Below are positions 12,685 to 21,431 of a stretch of 31,390 bases of DNA, piece by piece (position 1 is the stretch's first letter; each line of letters opens with the position of its first letter). The position numbers and the translations under genes are program-made. The notes under the pieces are model-generated. The model did not search any database and was not told where the DNA came from. It worked only from the letters and a program-made list of their open reading frames with translations. Source of the DNA: WJKR01 sp964556395 (lineage in GTDB: Archaea; Nanobdellota; Nanobdellia; Woesearchaeales; WJKR01); NCBI GenBank assembly GCA_964556395.1, contig CAZKVR010000010.1, forward strand, positions 1-31,390. Reading direction: 5' to 3'.

Positions 12685-15237
12685 ATGGCTGACGAACTCA
12701 AACTCAAGGTGGCAGAGGCCATCCAGGAAGACGTGAACAAAGGCATCGTACGGATCGACAGCAGCTACATGCGGAAGCTCGACATCCGCCCCGGCAACAT
12801 AGTCCGGATCAAAGGCGAACGCGCCACGGTAGGCATCGCCGACCGCGCCCTGCCAGGCGACATCGGGCTCAACATCATCCGGATGGACGGCATCATCCGC
12901 CGCAACGCGAAGACCAGCATCGGAGAATCAGTCACCATCACGAGGGCAGACGTCAAGACCGCCCAGAAGGTCAAGATAGCCCCTGCCCGGGAAGGAGTCC
13001 TCATCAGGGCTAACAACCCCGAAGTCTTCAAGCGAGGACTCCTCGGACGGGCTATGATGAAGGGCGACATCGTCAGCCTCGGCGGCACGAGGCGCAGGCG
13101 GAGCACGATGTCAGACTCCCCCTTCGCAGACGTGTTCTCATCCATGATCGAGGACTCCATGAGCAACCTCGGAGGCTTCGGCCTCGGAGACCTCAAATTC
13201 CTCGTCGTCGACGTCGAACCTAAGAAGGCGCCAGTCCTCATCACCGAAGACACCGAGGTGGAGTACAGCTCGACCCCGGTCGAGGTCGAGGAGGAGACGC
13301 CCATGTTCGAGGTGTCTTACGAGGACATCGGAGGACTCGACGCCGAGGTGAAGAAGATCCGCGAAATGGTCGAACTCCCGCTCAAGCACCCCCAGCTCTT
13401 CGAACGGCTCGGTATCGAGCCGCCCAAAGGAGTCCTCCTCCACGGCCCGCCCGGGACTGGCAAGACCCTCCTGGCCAAGGCGGTGGCTAACGAGACTAAC
13501 TCCAACTTCATCCTCATCAACGGGCCGGAGATCATGTCCAAGTACTACGGGCAGTCCGAGGAGAACTTGAGGAAGAAGTTCGAGGACGCCGAGAAGAACG
13601 CTCCTTCGATAATCTTCATCGATGAGATCGATGCCATCGCGACGAAGCGCGAGGAGTCCAAGGGCGAGGTGGAACGGCGCGTCGTGGCGCAGCTACTCGC
13701 CATCATGGACGGCCTCAAGTCCCGCGGCAAGGTCGTCGTCATCGCCGCGACGAACATCCCCAACCAGATAGACCCCGCCCTGCGGAGGCCTGGCCGGTTC
13801 GACCGCGAGCTCGAGATAGACGTGCCTCAGAAAGACGGACGGCTCAACATCCTGAAGATTCACACGCGTAACATGCCCATCCAGCCCGAGTACGAACTCC
13901 ACACCGCCCAGGGCATCGTGAAGCGCGACCTCTCCGACACCAAGGAGGATATCAAGCGGCGCGAGGCGCAAGACAAGGAAGACCCGCGCCTCAAGGATCT
14001 CAAGTCCAACCATGAGGTGTTGGAACGGCTGCAGAAGAAGCTCGAGTCCTTCTCAGAGGAGGAGTTCGAGAAGGCGATGTCGTCCGATAACACCAAGCTC
14101 TCCAATGATGAGCGTTCCAAGCTCCACAACCTACTCTTGGATGAACTCTTGCTCGAGATGGCGAGCATCACCCACGGCTTCGTCGGTGCGGACCTGGCGT
14201 CCCTCGCCAAGGAGGCGGCGATGACAGTTCTCCGGCGGTTGATGCCTGACCTCGACTTGGCGGAGGAGGACACAGTCCCTGACGAGATTCTCGACAAGCT
14301 CGTCATCAGGCGTAATGATTTCAAGGAAGCCCTCAAGTCCGTCAGGCCTTCCGCGTTGCGCGAGGTCCTCTTGGAGGTTCCTAACGTGTCGTGGGAGGAC
14401 GTCGGAGGCTTGGATGATGTCAAGCAGGAGATCCGCGAGGCGGTCGAGTGGCCGCTCAAGCACTCCCAGGCGTTCAGCCGCATGGGTATCAAGCCGCCCA
14501 AGGGCATCATGCTCTACGGCCCGCCAGGTACTGGCAAGACCCTCTTGGCCAAGGCTGTGGCTAAGGAGTCCGAGGCGAACTTCATCCTTGTCAAGGGTCC
14601 TGAGTTGTTGTCCAAGTGGGTCGGCGAGTCCGAGAAGGCCGTCCGCGAGGTGTTCAAGAAGGCCCGCCAGGCTGCTCCGACGATCATCTTCTTCGACGAG
14701 CTGGACAGCGTGGCTCCTAAACGTGGTGGTTCGGGTGGTGATGATTCCCGCGTCACCGAGCGGGTGGTCAACCAGCTCCTCACCGAGATGGATGGCTTGC
14801 AGGATTTGAACGACATCGTCATCATCGCCGCGACGAACAGGCCTGACATCGTGGATACTGCCTTGCTCCGGCCGGGCCGGTTCGACCGTATAGTCCTCGT
14901 GTCGTCGCCTGATGAGAAGGCTCGTAGGGCTGTCTTCAAGGTTCACCTCCAAGGTATGAAGCTCTCTAAGGACGTCGATGTCGAGCAGCTCGTCGCCAAG
15001 ACCGAAGGTTATGTCGGCGCTGACATAGAGTCTATCTGCCGGGAAGCCGCGCTCTTGGCCATGCGTGAGGACATCGATGCCAAGGAGGTGTCTATGAAGC
15101 ACTTCAAGCAGGCGTTGGACAAGGTGAAACCTTCGGTGAACGCTGATGTGGAGAAGGCTTATGAGGAGTTGCAGCAGACGTTCAGGCGTGCTCGGGCGGA
15201 AGAGCTCCGTGAGAACAAGCCTGCCTATTATGGCTGA
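12685..15237 (+). CDS. Cdc48/VAT-type AAA+ ATPase with large D1 insertion
   Basis: 850 residues. The N domain (about 1-185) begins LKLKVAEAIQEDVNKGIVRI. D1 has Walker A GPPGTGKT (254-261), Walker B IIFIDEID (309-316) and Arg-finger region RRPGRFDRE (367-375). D2 has Walker A GPPGTGKT (612-619), Walker B IIFFDELD (667-674) and RPGRFDR (729-735). The hexamer unfolds proteins for degradation. Between NMP (396-398) and ITHGFVGADL (495-504), where usual homologues have about 13 residues, there are about 96, rich in Lys/Glu/Asp and likely helical, so the D1 lid is enlarged. The ATG at 12685 is about 50 nt from the TATA box. A palindrome lies next to the promoter. Confidence 0.95.
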   Translation: MADELKLKVAEAIQEDVNKGIVRIDSSYMRKLDIRPGNIVRIKGERATVGIADRALPGDIGLNIIRMDGIIRRNAKTSIGESVTITRADVKTAQKVKIAPAREGVLIRANNPEVFKRGLLGRAMMKGDIVSLGGTRRRRSTMSDSPFADVFSSMIEDSMSNLGGFGLGDLKFLVVDVEPKKAPVLITEDTEVEYSSTPVEVEEETPMFEVSYEDIGGLDAEVKKIREMVELPLKHPQLFERLGIEPPKGVLLHGPPGTGKTLLAKAVANETNSNFILINGPEIMSKYYGQSEENLRKKFEDAEKNAPSIIFIDEIDAIATKREESKGEVERRVVAQLLAIMDGLKSRGKVVVIAATNIPNQIDPALRRPGRFDRELEIDVPQKDGRLNILKIHTRNMPIQPEYELHTAQGIVKRDLSDTKEDIKRREAQDKEDPRLKDLKSNHEVLERLQKKLESFSEEEFEKAMSSDNTKLSNDERSKLHNLLLDELLLEMASITHGFVGADLASLAKEAAMTVLRRLMPDLDLAEEDTVPDEILDKLVIRRNDFKEALKSVRPSALREVLLEVPNVSWEDVGGLDDVKQEIREAVEWPLKHSQAFSRMGIKPPKGIMLYGPPGTGKTLLAKAVAKESEANFILVKGPELLSKWVGESEKAVREVFKKARQAAPTIIFFDELDSVAPKRGGSGGDDSRVTERVVNQLLTEMDGLQDLNDIVIIAATNRPDIVDTALLRPGRFDRIVLVSSPDEKARRAVFKVHLQGMKLSKDVDVEQLVAKTEGYVGADIESICREAALLAMREDIDAKEVSMKHFKQALDKVKPSVNADVEKAYEELQQTFRRARAEELRENKPAYYG

Positions 15238-15300
15238 ACCCTGAAGTATATACTCTCGTTACGTTATCTTTTTATTGCACTTGTTTTTCTCTCTTTCTCA

Positions 15301-16551
15301 GTGTATCTCAGCAATGACAGGGGGGTCTTGCAGCAGTTGCATGACATGCAGTACATCGACTTGTTCAGGCCTGTCTGGATGGATTTCCGTTATGTCCGGG
15401 CGAAGGATGGCAAGTCAGAGCCGCGCGAGTTCTTGCCCTTTGGCAGTTTTGTCGATAACCTCAAGGTGAGTGAGCTTCCGCGCATGGAGGGTGACGTCCC
15501 CAAGACCCAGTCGTTCTTCATCCCGCCTAGTGGTGACGGTTCCATCCCTTTGACCGAGGTCGATTTGGAGCTGTACAGCCTTGACAAGGGCGTGCGGTTC
15601 CTCGCCATGGCGTGCCCGTTGGACGAGGAGCAGGTGTCGGAGCAGGTCGGCATCCGACGCGACCCGCTCAACTTCGCCGCTCCGAAGAAGTTGAGCACCG
15701 AGCGCTTGGAAGAGATCGTCCAGGGGTCTGGCAAGGAGAGGATATTCTCTCCGCACATCTCCGGCGTGGCGTTGGGTCGTGACTATCACAAGTTCCTCTA
15801 CTTCCCTTTCCGTCTCTTCAACGATAATCGTGCCGATAAGTCCCGTCAGGAGTGGAACGACTCTCAGTACCGCTTCTTCGAGGAGGTTGAGAACGCGCTT
15901 GACGTCAGCGGCCTGTCAGGGTATGGTTTCATCCCTCGTAACCCTTCCGCTACCTTGGCCAACCGTGTGCGTGACATCTTGCCTGACCTCTACGAGATGG
16001 GTGTCATCGCTTCCACTAAGGATTTCAAGAAGGGGAAGAGGAATTATAAGGCTTTCGCGCACAATGTGCGTACCGCCAAGTTTGAAAGCGCTCGTACAGT
16101 GACGTTAGGAGGGAGTTTGGAACAAGTCTCATTCCTTGACCTTGTCGACCGGTACGAAGGGTTGAAGGACGGTTCTGAAGCTGACTTCTCGTCTTATTAT
16201 CCGCTCACCATCCCTGATTTCGGGGAGGGTCATCTTTCTGAGATGTATGGTCAGACCTTGCCTGTGGCTTTGAAGCCTGTGCGTTACCGACACCATGGTT
16301 CTGACCTGTTGGCGATCGGCAATCACGGCTTGTTCGTGGATGATGGTGGTGGTGAGATGACTGTCGCTCCTTGGACTGATGAGCACTTCGCCGCGCAGAT
16401 TTCAATCCGTTTGGCCGAGTTGTTCTCTGCTTGGGGTTCGGACATCCCAGTCATCCCTCATTATCGTCGTAAGGGTGTCAAAGGCCGCAACAACATCATC
16501 GCCTTGGAGCCTCGGGAGGCTTATTCTTCGCCTGCGGATAAAAAGCTTTAA
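15301..16551 (+). CDS. Hypothetical protein, 416 residues, unrecognised
   Basis: Starts at GTG 15301 (MYLSNDRGVLQQLHDMQYID), about 30 nt after TCTTTTTATTG, so probably leaderless. I recognise no family. Visible pieces are a globular N-terminal half with many aromatic residues (YLFRPVWMDFRYVR-like start), a segment ANRVRDILPDLYEMGVIAST followed by KDFKKGKRNYKAF that could be a winged-helix-like unit, and a C-terminal part with repeated Gly/Asp turns (IGNHGLFVDDGGGEM). There is no signal peptide or TM helix. Composition and codons match neighbours. It lies downstream of cdc48 in the same direction but with its own TATA-like site. Confidence 0.7.
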   Translation: MYLSNDRGVLQQLHDMQYIDLFRPVWMDFRYVRAKDGKSEPREFLPFGSFVDNLKVSELPRMEGDVPKTQSFFIPPSGDGSIPLTEVDLELYSLDKGVRFLAMACPLDEEQVSEQVGIRRDPLNFAAPKKLSTERLEEIVQGSGKERIFSPHISGVALGRDYHKFLYFPFRLFNDNRADKSRQEWNDSQYRFFEEVENALDVSGLSGYGFIPRNPSATLANRVRDILPDLYEMGVIASTKDFKKGKRNYKAFAHNVRTAKFESARTVTLGGSLEQVSFLDLVDRYEGLKDGSEADFSSYYPLTIPDFGEGHLSEMYGQTLPVALKPVRYRHHGSDLLAIGNHGLFVDDGGGEMTVAPWTDEHFAAQISIRLAELFSAWGSDIPVIPHYRRKGVKGRNNIIALEPREAYSSPADKKL

Positions 16552-16556
16552 ATATC
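16543..16556 (+). promoter_or_regulatory. TATA box for the membrane-tethered lysine-rich gene
   Basis: AAGCTTTAAATATC overlaps the last codons and stop of the preceding gene. Transcription from about 16577 would give a short leader with GGTGAT at 16588-16593 before the TTG start. Confidence 0.55.
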
Positions 16557-16598
16557 CGTTTATGTGTTGGAGAACTTATCAACATGAGGTGATCGGCT

Positions 16599-17123
16599 TT
16601 GATTAAGCGTAAGAAGAAGCTTTCCAGAAAGAAGAAGGTCGCGCTCGGCGTGGCTGCCGGCGCCGCCGTGGCTGCTGCGGGTGTCGCTGCTGCGCGTGCG
16701 GTCAAGAAGCGTGGCGGTACGAAGAAGGTTGCTGAGCAGACGAAGAAGAAGGTCGAGTCTGTCGTGAAGAAGGCTGCGAAGCCTGTCAGGAAGGCGTCTC
16801 CGAAGCGGGTGACGAAGAAGTCTCCGGTGAAGAAGGCTGCACCTAAGAAGAAAACAACGGCCAAGAAGAAGACCGTCAGGAAGTCTCCGGTGAAGAAGAC
16901 CTCTGCGAAGAAGTCTCCGGCTAAGAAGGTGGCTAAGAAGCCGACCAAGAAGAAGGCTGCGGCGAAGAAGAAAACGACTGTCAAGAAGAAGACTGTCAAG
17001 AAGGCCGCACCCAAGAAGTCTTCCGCCAAGAAACGACCGGTGAAGAAAGCCCCTTCCAAGAAGAAGACCTCTGCGAAGAAGAAGGCTTCTCCTAAGAAGA
17101 AGACCGCCAAGCGCAAGAAATGA
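16599..17123 (+). CDS. H1-like lysine-rich protein with N-terminal hydrophobic anchor
   Basis: 174 residues. The TTG start at 16599 follows GGTGAT (16588-16593) with five-nt spacing. After (M)IKRKKKLSRKKK, residues of about 15-36 form an Ala/Val/Gly hydrophobic helix (VALGVAAGAAVAAAGVAAA), then a long Lys/Ala/Pro/Thr tail with KKTSAKKK, KKRPVKKA and KKPTKKK units shared with the gene at 10110-10561. A membrane anchor with a positive cytoplasmic tail would hold DNA or RNA at the envelope; alternatively the Ala-rich stretch is a soluble helix. Low complexity prevents safe homology claims. Confidence 0.75.
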   Translation: MIKRKKKLSRKKKVALGVAAGAAVAAAGVAAARAVKKRGGTKKVAEQTKKKVESVVKKAAKPVRKASPKRVTKKSPVKKAAPKKKTTAKKKTVRKSPVKKTSAKKSPAKKVAKKPTKKKAAAKKKTTVKKKTVKKAAPKKSSAKKRPVKKAPSKKKTSAKKKASPKKKTAKRKK

Positions 17124-17192
17124 ACCTTTTTTCCTTTTTCTTCTCATTCTCCAGGGTTAACTTTATAAGACTCCGGTCCCTTCTCAGCCGTC

Positions 17193-18479
17193 ATGGCATC
17201 TGCTCTCGAACCCTACACCCGAGTCAAGGTCACCACTAATGGAGGCGTGGTCCACGAAGGACTCGTCCTCCCGCAGGAGGGCTCCTTGACGGTCCTCAAG
17301 CTCGACAACGGCTACAACATCGGACTCTCCCCGAGGAACATCAAAAGCACAGAAGTGTTGGGCAAGGAAGAACCAAAAGGCTCCGCCAACGGTCCCAAGG
17401 TCACCCAAGCGGATGACAAGCCGTCCGTCACCATACTCCACACAGGCGGCACCATCGCATCCAAGGTGGATTACAAGACCGGCGGCGTCGTCGCCCAGTT
17501 CGACCCCGAAGAGCTCCTCGCCATGTTCCCGGAGCTCGGCGAAGTCGCGCACATCAAGTCCGAACTCGTCGGCAACATGCAGTCAGACGACTTCCGTTTC
17601 AAGCACTTCAACAAGCTTGCCAAGGCGGTTCACGAGCGCGCGCAGAAAGGCGAGCGGCGTTTCATCGTCACCTCCGGCACCGACTTCCTGCACTACCTCT
17701 CAGCCGCATTGTCGTTCCTCCTCAAAGACCTCCCCGTCGCAGTCCTCGTCGTCGGCGCCCAGCGATCCTCTGACAGGGGTAGTTCCGATGCGGGTGTCAA
17801 CCTTGCGTGCGCCGCCTCCTTCCTGGCATCCCAGGACTTCAAGGGAGTCGGCGTGTGCATGCACTCCTCCACGTCTGACGAGTCGTGCGCCGTACTGCCG
17901 GGAACACAGGTCCGCAAGATGCACTCCTCGCGCAGGGACGCGTTCAGGCCGATCAACGCAGAGCCGTGGGCGGAGGTCTCCTACCCCGACCGCAAGATAA
18001 CCCTCAAGGCTGACCTCCCCCCTAGGAACGGCGACGTCCCTGCAGAGGTGGTGTTGCTCAAGGAAGACCTCAAGATAGGATTGGTCTACTCGCACCCGCA
18101 GATGAGCCCTCAGGAATTGTCATGCTTCGAGGGTTTCGAAGGCCTCGTATTGGCTGGGTCCGGCCTCGGCCACTTCCCCGTCACCGCCGAGGTGGACGAG
18201 CAGCACGGCGCCATACTCAAGACTCTCGAGGGCTTGGCTGAGAAGATGCCTGTCGTCATGGCCACCCAGACCGTCTATGGGAGGGTTCACATGGACGTGT
18301 ACAGCCCCGGCCGCGCGTTGCAGGCATCAGGCGTCATAGGCCACGGCTCGGTCATGCCGGTCGAGACCGCGTACGTCAAGCTCGCCTGGCTCCTCAGCAC
18401 GGGCCGCGACGCGAAGAAGGAGTTCCTCGAGGACGTCGTTGGAGAGCTCCGAGGCGACGGCTCCAACCTCTACCTGTGA
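17193..18479 (+). CDS. gatD: Glu-tRNA(Gln) amidotransferase subunit D
   Basis: 428 residues. The N-terminal about 70 residues form the small beta-barrel domain; the rest is an L-asparaginase-like domain with HTGGTIASK (Thr87), SGTDFLHY (Thr163, Asp164) and VRKMHSS (Lys242), the residues expected to hydrolyse Gln. It supplies ammonia to GatE for converting Glu-tRNA(Gln) to Gln-tRNA(Gln). The usual 'HGTDT' reads 'SGTDF' here; the catalytic Thr and Asp remain. ATG 17193 is about 27-30 nt after CTTTATAAG (17161-17169), so it is leaderless. gatE follows after six bases. Confidence 0.95.
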   Translation: MASALEPYTRVKVTTNGGVVHEGLVLPQEGSLTVLKLDNGYNIGLSPRNIKSTEVLGKEEPKGSANGPKVTQADDKPSVTILHTGGTIASKVDYKTGGVVAQFDPEELLAMFPELGEVAHIKSELVGNMQSDDFRFKHFNKLAKAVHERAQKGERRFIVTSGTDFLHYLSAALSFLLKDLPVAVLVVGAQRSSDRGSSDAGVNLACAASFLASQDFKGVGVCMHSSTSDESCAVLPGTQVRKMHSSRRDAFRPINAEPWAEVSYPDRKITLKADLPPRNGDVPAEVVLLKEDLKIGLVYSHPQMSPQELSCFEGFEGLVLAGSGLGHFPVTAEVDEQHGAILKTLEGLAEKMPVVMATQTVYGRVHMDVYSPGRALQASGVIGHGSVMPVETAYVKLAWLLSTGRDAKKEFLEDVVGELRGDGSNLYL

Positions 18480-18484
18480 TACTC

Positions 18485-20344
18485 ATGGACTCTCCGAATC
18501 TCAAGAAAGAACTGTCCGACGATGACGTCAAAAGACTGGGCTTGAAGTCAGGCCTCGAGATCCACCAGCAGCTCGAAGGGCGCAAACTCTTCTGCCACTG
18601 CCCCACCGAGATACGCGATGATGAGCCTGACTTCACCGTCAGGCGATACATCCGCGCATCCGCGGGCGAATCCGGCACGATCGACGCCGCAGCCTTGGCG
18701 GAGATGCGCAAGGGCAAATACTACCTCTATCAGGGTTATCATGACACGACGTGCCTCGTGGAACTTGATGAGGAGCCACCCGGACCGGTCAACCCCGAAG
18801 CCCTCTACGCAGCGTTGCAGGTCGCCTCCGTGTTCTCCATGTCGCCCGTCGACCAGGCGCGGTTCATGCGCAAGACCGTGGTTGACGGTTCTAACACGTC
18901 CGGCTTCCAGCGTACCGGCCTCATCGCCGTGGGCGGCTCGTTCGAGCTCGAGTCCGGATTGCGGGTCGGCGTCGAGACCCTCTGCCTCGAGGAGGACGCG
19001 TGCAAGAAAGTCAAGTCTGTAGAAGGTGGTGAGGTGTTCAACCTCTCAAGACTCGGCATCCCCTTGTTGGAAGTCGCCACCGCTCCTGACTTGAAGTCGC
19101 CGTCGCAGGTCCGCGAGGCTGCAGAGCACATCGGTATGGTGATGCGGTCGTTGCCGAACGTGAAGCGCGGCCTCGGGACGATCAGGCAGGACGTCAACGT
19201 CTCCATCGCCGACGGCGTCCGCGTTGAGATAAAGGGTGCTCAGGACCTCAAGACCATGGAAGCCCTCGTGCGCTACGAGGCGTTGCGGCAGAAGAACATG
19301 CTCATGATTTTTGACGAGTTGAAAGCACGGAACGCCTCCGTCAAGGGTCCAAAAGGAGGTGTGTCCTTTGAAGAATTGAAATCCTTGAAAAGCTCTTCTT
19401 CGAAAGTCATCCGTGTGGCTTTGGATAAAGAGGATGGGGTTGTTCTTGGAGCTAAACTCGAGAAGTTCGGTGGCTTACTCGGTCTGGAGGTGCAGCCGGG
19501 CAGGAGGTTTGGCTCTGAACTGTCAGATCATGCCAAGGTTATGGGAGTTAAGGGTTTGTTCCACTCTGATGAACTGCCGAAATATGGTATCACTCAAGAA
19601 GAGAAGGATGCTGTTTTCAAAGAGTTAGGAGCTGATCCTTCTGAAGACGCCTTTATTATCATAGCTGCTGAAAAGAGGGTTGCGGAGTTGGCTATTTCCA
19701 ACGCTTTATTGAGGGCGTCCGACTTCTCACTTCGTAGCGAGGTGCGTAATGCCAAGCCGGATGGTTCTACCGCTTATTTGAGACCTATGCCTGGCGCCGC
19801 CCGCATGTATCCGGAGACTGATGTCAAGCCGGTCCTTATCGACATGTCCGGGGTCGAGACTCCTGAGCTCTTGTCGGACCAGGTGGACGACCTCAAGGGC
19901 GAGTTCGGACTTTCGGATGAGGTGGCTCGTCGCTTGCTCAAGGATGGCGTCGACCTCAAGGGCCTCAGCGAGAAGTATGGGAACGTCAAGCCCGCTTTCA
20001 TAGTCGACCTGTTCTACTCCACGCCTGCTCTCGTGAAAAAGAAGTTTGGTGTCGACGTCGACATGTCGCTCTACGCCGACGAGGTCTTGGCCAAGGTCGA
20101 TGCGGGTGTCGTGAGTAAGGATTCCGTTCCTGACATAGTCGCCCAGCTCGCCAAGGGTGAGGAGGTGGATTACGGCCAGTACAGGCCTGTCGACACGGCT
20201 GAGGTCGACTCCGTGGTCAAGCAGGTGCTTGAGGAGGACCCTGACGCGCCCGTAGGTGCGTTGATGGGTGCGGCTATGAAGCGGCTCGGCGGCAAGGCTG
20301 ATGGCAAGGTTGTCATGCAGCGCTTGAAGGAGCTCAAAGGATAG
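18485..20344 (+). CDS. gatE: Glu-tRNA(Gln) amidotransferase subunit E
   Basis: About 619 residues from ATG 18485 (a GTG at 18476 overlapping the gatD stop is possible). It recognises Glu-tRNA(Gln), activates the glutamyl group with ATP and amidates it. Seen are LKSGLEIHQQLEG, FCHCPTEI, YLYQGYHDTTCLVELDEEPPG, FQRTGLIAVGG, GLGTIRQDVNVSI and a GAD-like insertion of about residues 275-420, followed by a helical/YqeY-like C-terminus (DAPVGALMGAAMKRLGG). DNA at about 19310-19735, which covers the insertion, uses clearly more A/T in third positions than the flanks. It overlaps the convergent gene downstream by 11 bp. Confidence 0.95.
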   Translation: MDSPNLKKELSDDDVKRLGLKSGLEIHQQLEGRKLFCHCPTEIRDDEPDFTVRRYIRASAGESGTIDAAALAEMRKGKYYLYQGYHDTTCLVELDEEPPGPVNPEALYAALQVASVFSMSPVDQARFMRKTVVDGSNTSGFQRTGLIAVGGSFELESGLRVGVETLCLEEDACKKVKSVEGGEVFNLSRLGIPLLEVATAPDLKSPSQVREAAEHIGMVMRSLPNVKRGLGTIRQDVNVSIADGVRVEIKGAQDLKTMEALVRYEALRQKNMLMIFDELKARNASVKGPKGGVSFEELKSLKSSSSKVIRVALDKEDGVVLGAKLEKFGGLLGLEVQPGRRFGSELSDHAKVMGVKGLFHSDELPKYGITQEEKDAVFKELGADPSEDAFIIIAAEKRVAELAISNALLRASDFSLRSEVRNAKPDGSTAYLRPMPGAARMYPETDVKPVLIDMSGVETPELLSDQVDDLKGEFGLSDEVARRLLKDGVDLKGLSEKYGNVKPAFIVDLFYSTPALVKKKFGVDVDMSLYADEVLAKVDAGVVSKDSVPDIVAQLAKGEEVDYGQYRPVDTAEVDSVVKQVLEEDPDAPVGALMGAAMKRLGGKADGKVVMQRLKELKG

Positions 20345-21431
20345 TCGCTTGTCGGAGCCAGTGCGCGCTCCAGATCATGCCTTCGTCGGCGGAGTAGAAC
20401 TTGCTCTTGTAAGGTTTTCCTTTCTTGTCGAGGACTTCGATGAGCGTGCCGTAGTGTTCGAGGTGTCTGCGGTACTGTTCGTGGTATTCCTTCGCTTTCC
20501 TCTTGCTGACGTTCGAGGTGATGTCGATGTAGGGCAGTCCGCTCATCGGCCAGACGCAATCCGCTTCCCAGCCCGGCACGAGGATGTTCTGCCAGATAGT
20601 CTTGCCTTCCTCTTCCTTCATCGCCACGTACCTTACCGGTAATGGCCGGTCCATCTTCTTCCTTTGCATGTGCTTGAGGACTTTCCGTAGTTTCTGCTCG
20701 TCCTTGATGAGGCCGTGCCAGAACGGGTAGATGTTCGCGTCCGCCGTCAAGGTTTTGGAGTTCTTGTCGTCGTCGAACCACTCGCCGTTCCAGTACTCGT
20801 CCACCAAGACTTTGTCGTAATCGACGTCCGGGAAGCGGTAGTCCAGTCCCAGCGCTTTGCACTCTCTTTGCACGACGCCTGCCATGACGGTGTCGTAGCA
20901 CGACGCGTCCCTCACCGCGTGGTCTCGCATCCCGCCGAGGTGTTTTTTCCGTTGTATCCTGCCGTGTTCGTCCAGCGCTTGTTCGCAGAACCGGTCCGTC
21001 TCCGCTTGGAGGAATGGCTTGTGCTTCTTCGCCAGCTTCCGACCGCCGAACACCTTGACGCTTATGAGGAGGTATGCGAACGAGTCCGGCGAGTACGCGC
21101 TTGGGAAGTTCAGCGCCTTCCCTCGGGGTGAGATGTGCGTCGTCACCTTGCCTGCCTGCTCGTACTTCTCCAACGCGTACCTTACCGTAGCGAGCCCTCT
21201 CTTCGCGTATCCTAATTTCTTCAGCGACTCCGCCGCCATGCCGAAGTCGCGGCTGTAGAACTCCGGGTAGTTGCCTAGGGATGTCTGGATGAACTCTCCG
21301 TTCCAGAGCTTTTCCAGGGTGTTCTTGCAGACGTCTTCCGCGTTCTTCCCCTGCCTGGCGTAGCCTTGCTTCTTCACTCGGCGGTGCCTCTTGTACATCC
21401 GCCAGCCTTCCAGTACCAGGCTCCAGCTCAT
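20334..21431 (-). CDS. Six-hairpin (alpha/alpha-barrel) glycosidase-like protein
   Basis: 365 residues from ATG 21431, which overlaps the stop of the upstream gene (ATGA). Repeated helix-hairpin patterns with FYSRDFGMAAESLKKLGY, SPRGKALNFPSAYSPDSFAY, DASCYDTVMAG, EYWNGEWFDDDK, DANIYPFWHGL and a final SADEGMIWSAHWLRQA suggest an (alpha/alpha)6 toroid as in family 15/63/133 glycosidases and related enzymes. Acidic and aromatic residues at hairpin ends would line a cleft, but I cannot name catalytic residues. There is no signal peptide, so it is cytoplasmic. Its coupling to a flippase-like membrane protein suggests a role in a glycan or lipid-linked sugar. Medium confidence in the fold, low in function. 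Confidence 0.65.
   Translation of the reverse strand: MSWSLVLEGWRMYKRHRRVKKQGYARQGKNAEDVCKNTLEKLWNGEFIQTSLGNYPEFYSRDFGMAAESLKKLGYAKRGLATVRYALEKYEQAGKVTTHISPRGKALNFPSAYSPDSFAYLLISVKVFGGRKLAKKHKPFLQAETDRFCEQALDEHGRIQRKKHLGGMRDHAVRDASCYDTVMAGVVQRECKALGLDYRFPDVDYDKVLVDEYWNGEWFDDDKNSKTLTADANIYPFWHGLIKDEQKLRKVLKHMQRKKMDRPLPVRYVAMKEEEGKTIWQNILVPGWEADCVWPMSGLPYIDITSNVSKRKAKEYHEQYRRHLEHYGTLIEVLDKKGKPYKSKFYSADEGMIWSAHWLRQATIL

Noticed and set aside
16496..17147. Minus-strand Phe/Leu or Leu/Arg-rich frames
   Set aside because: They are antisense of the lysine-rich tail gene; TTC/CTT runs mirror AAG/GAA codons.
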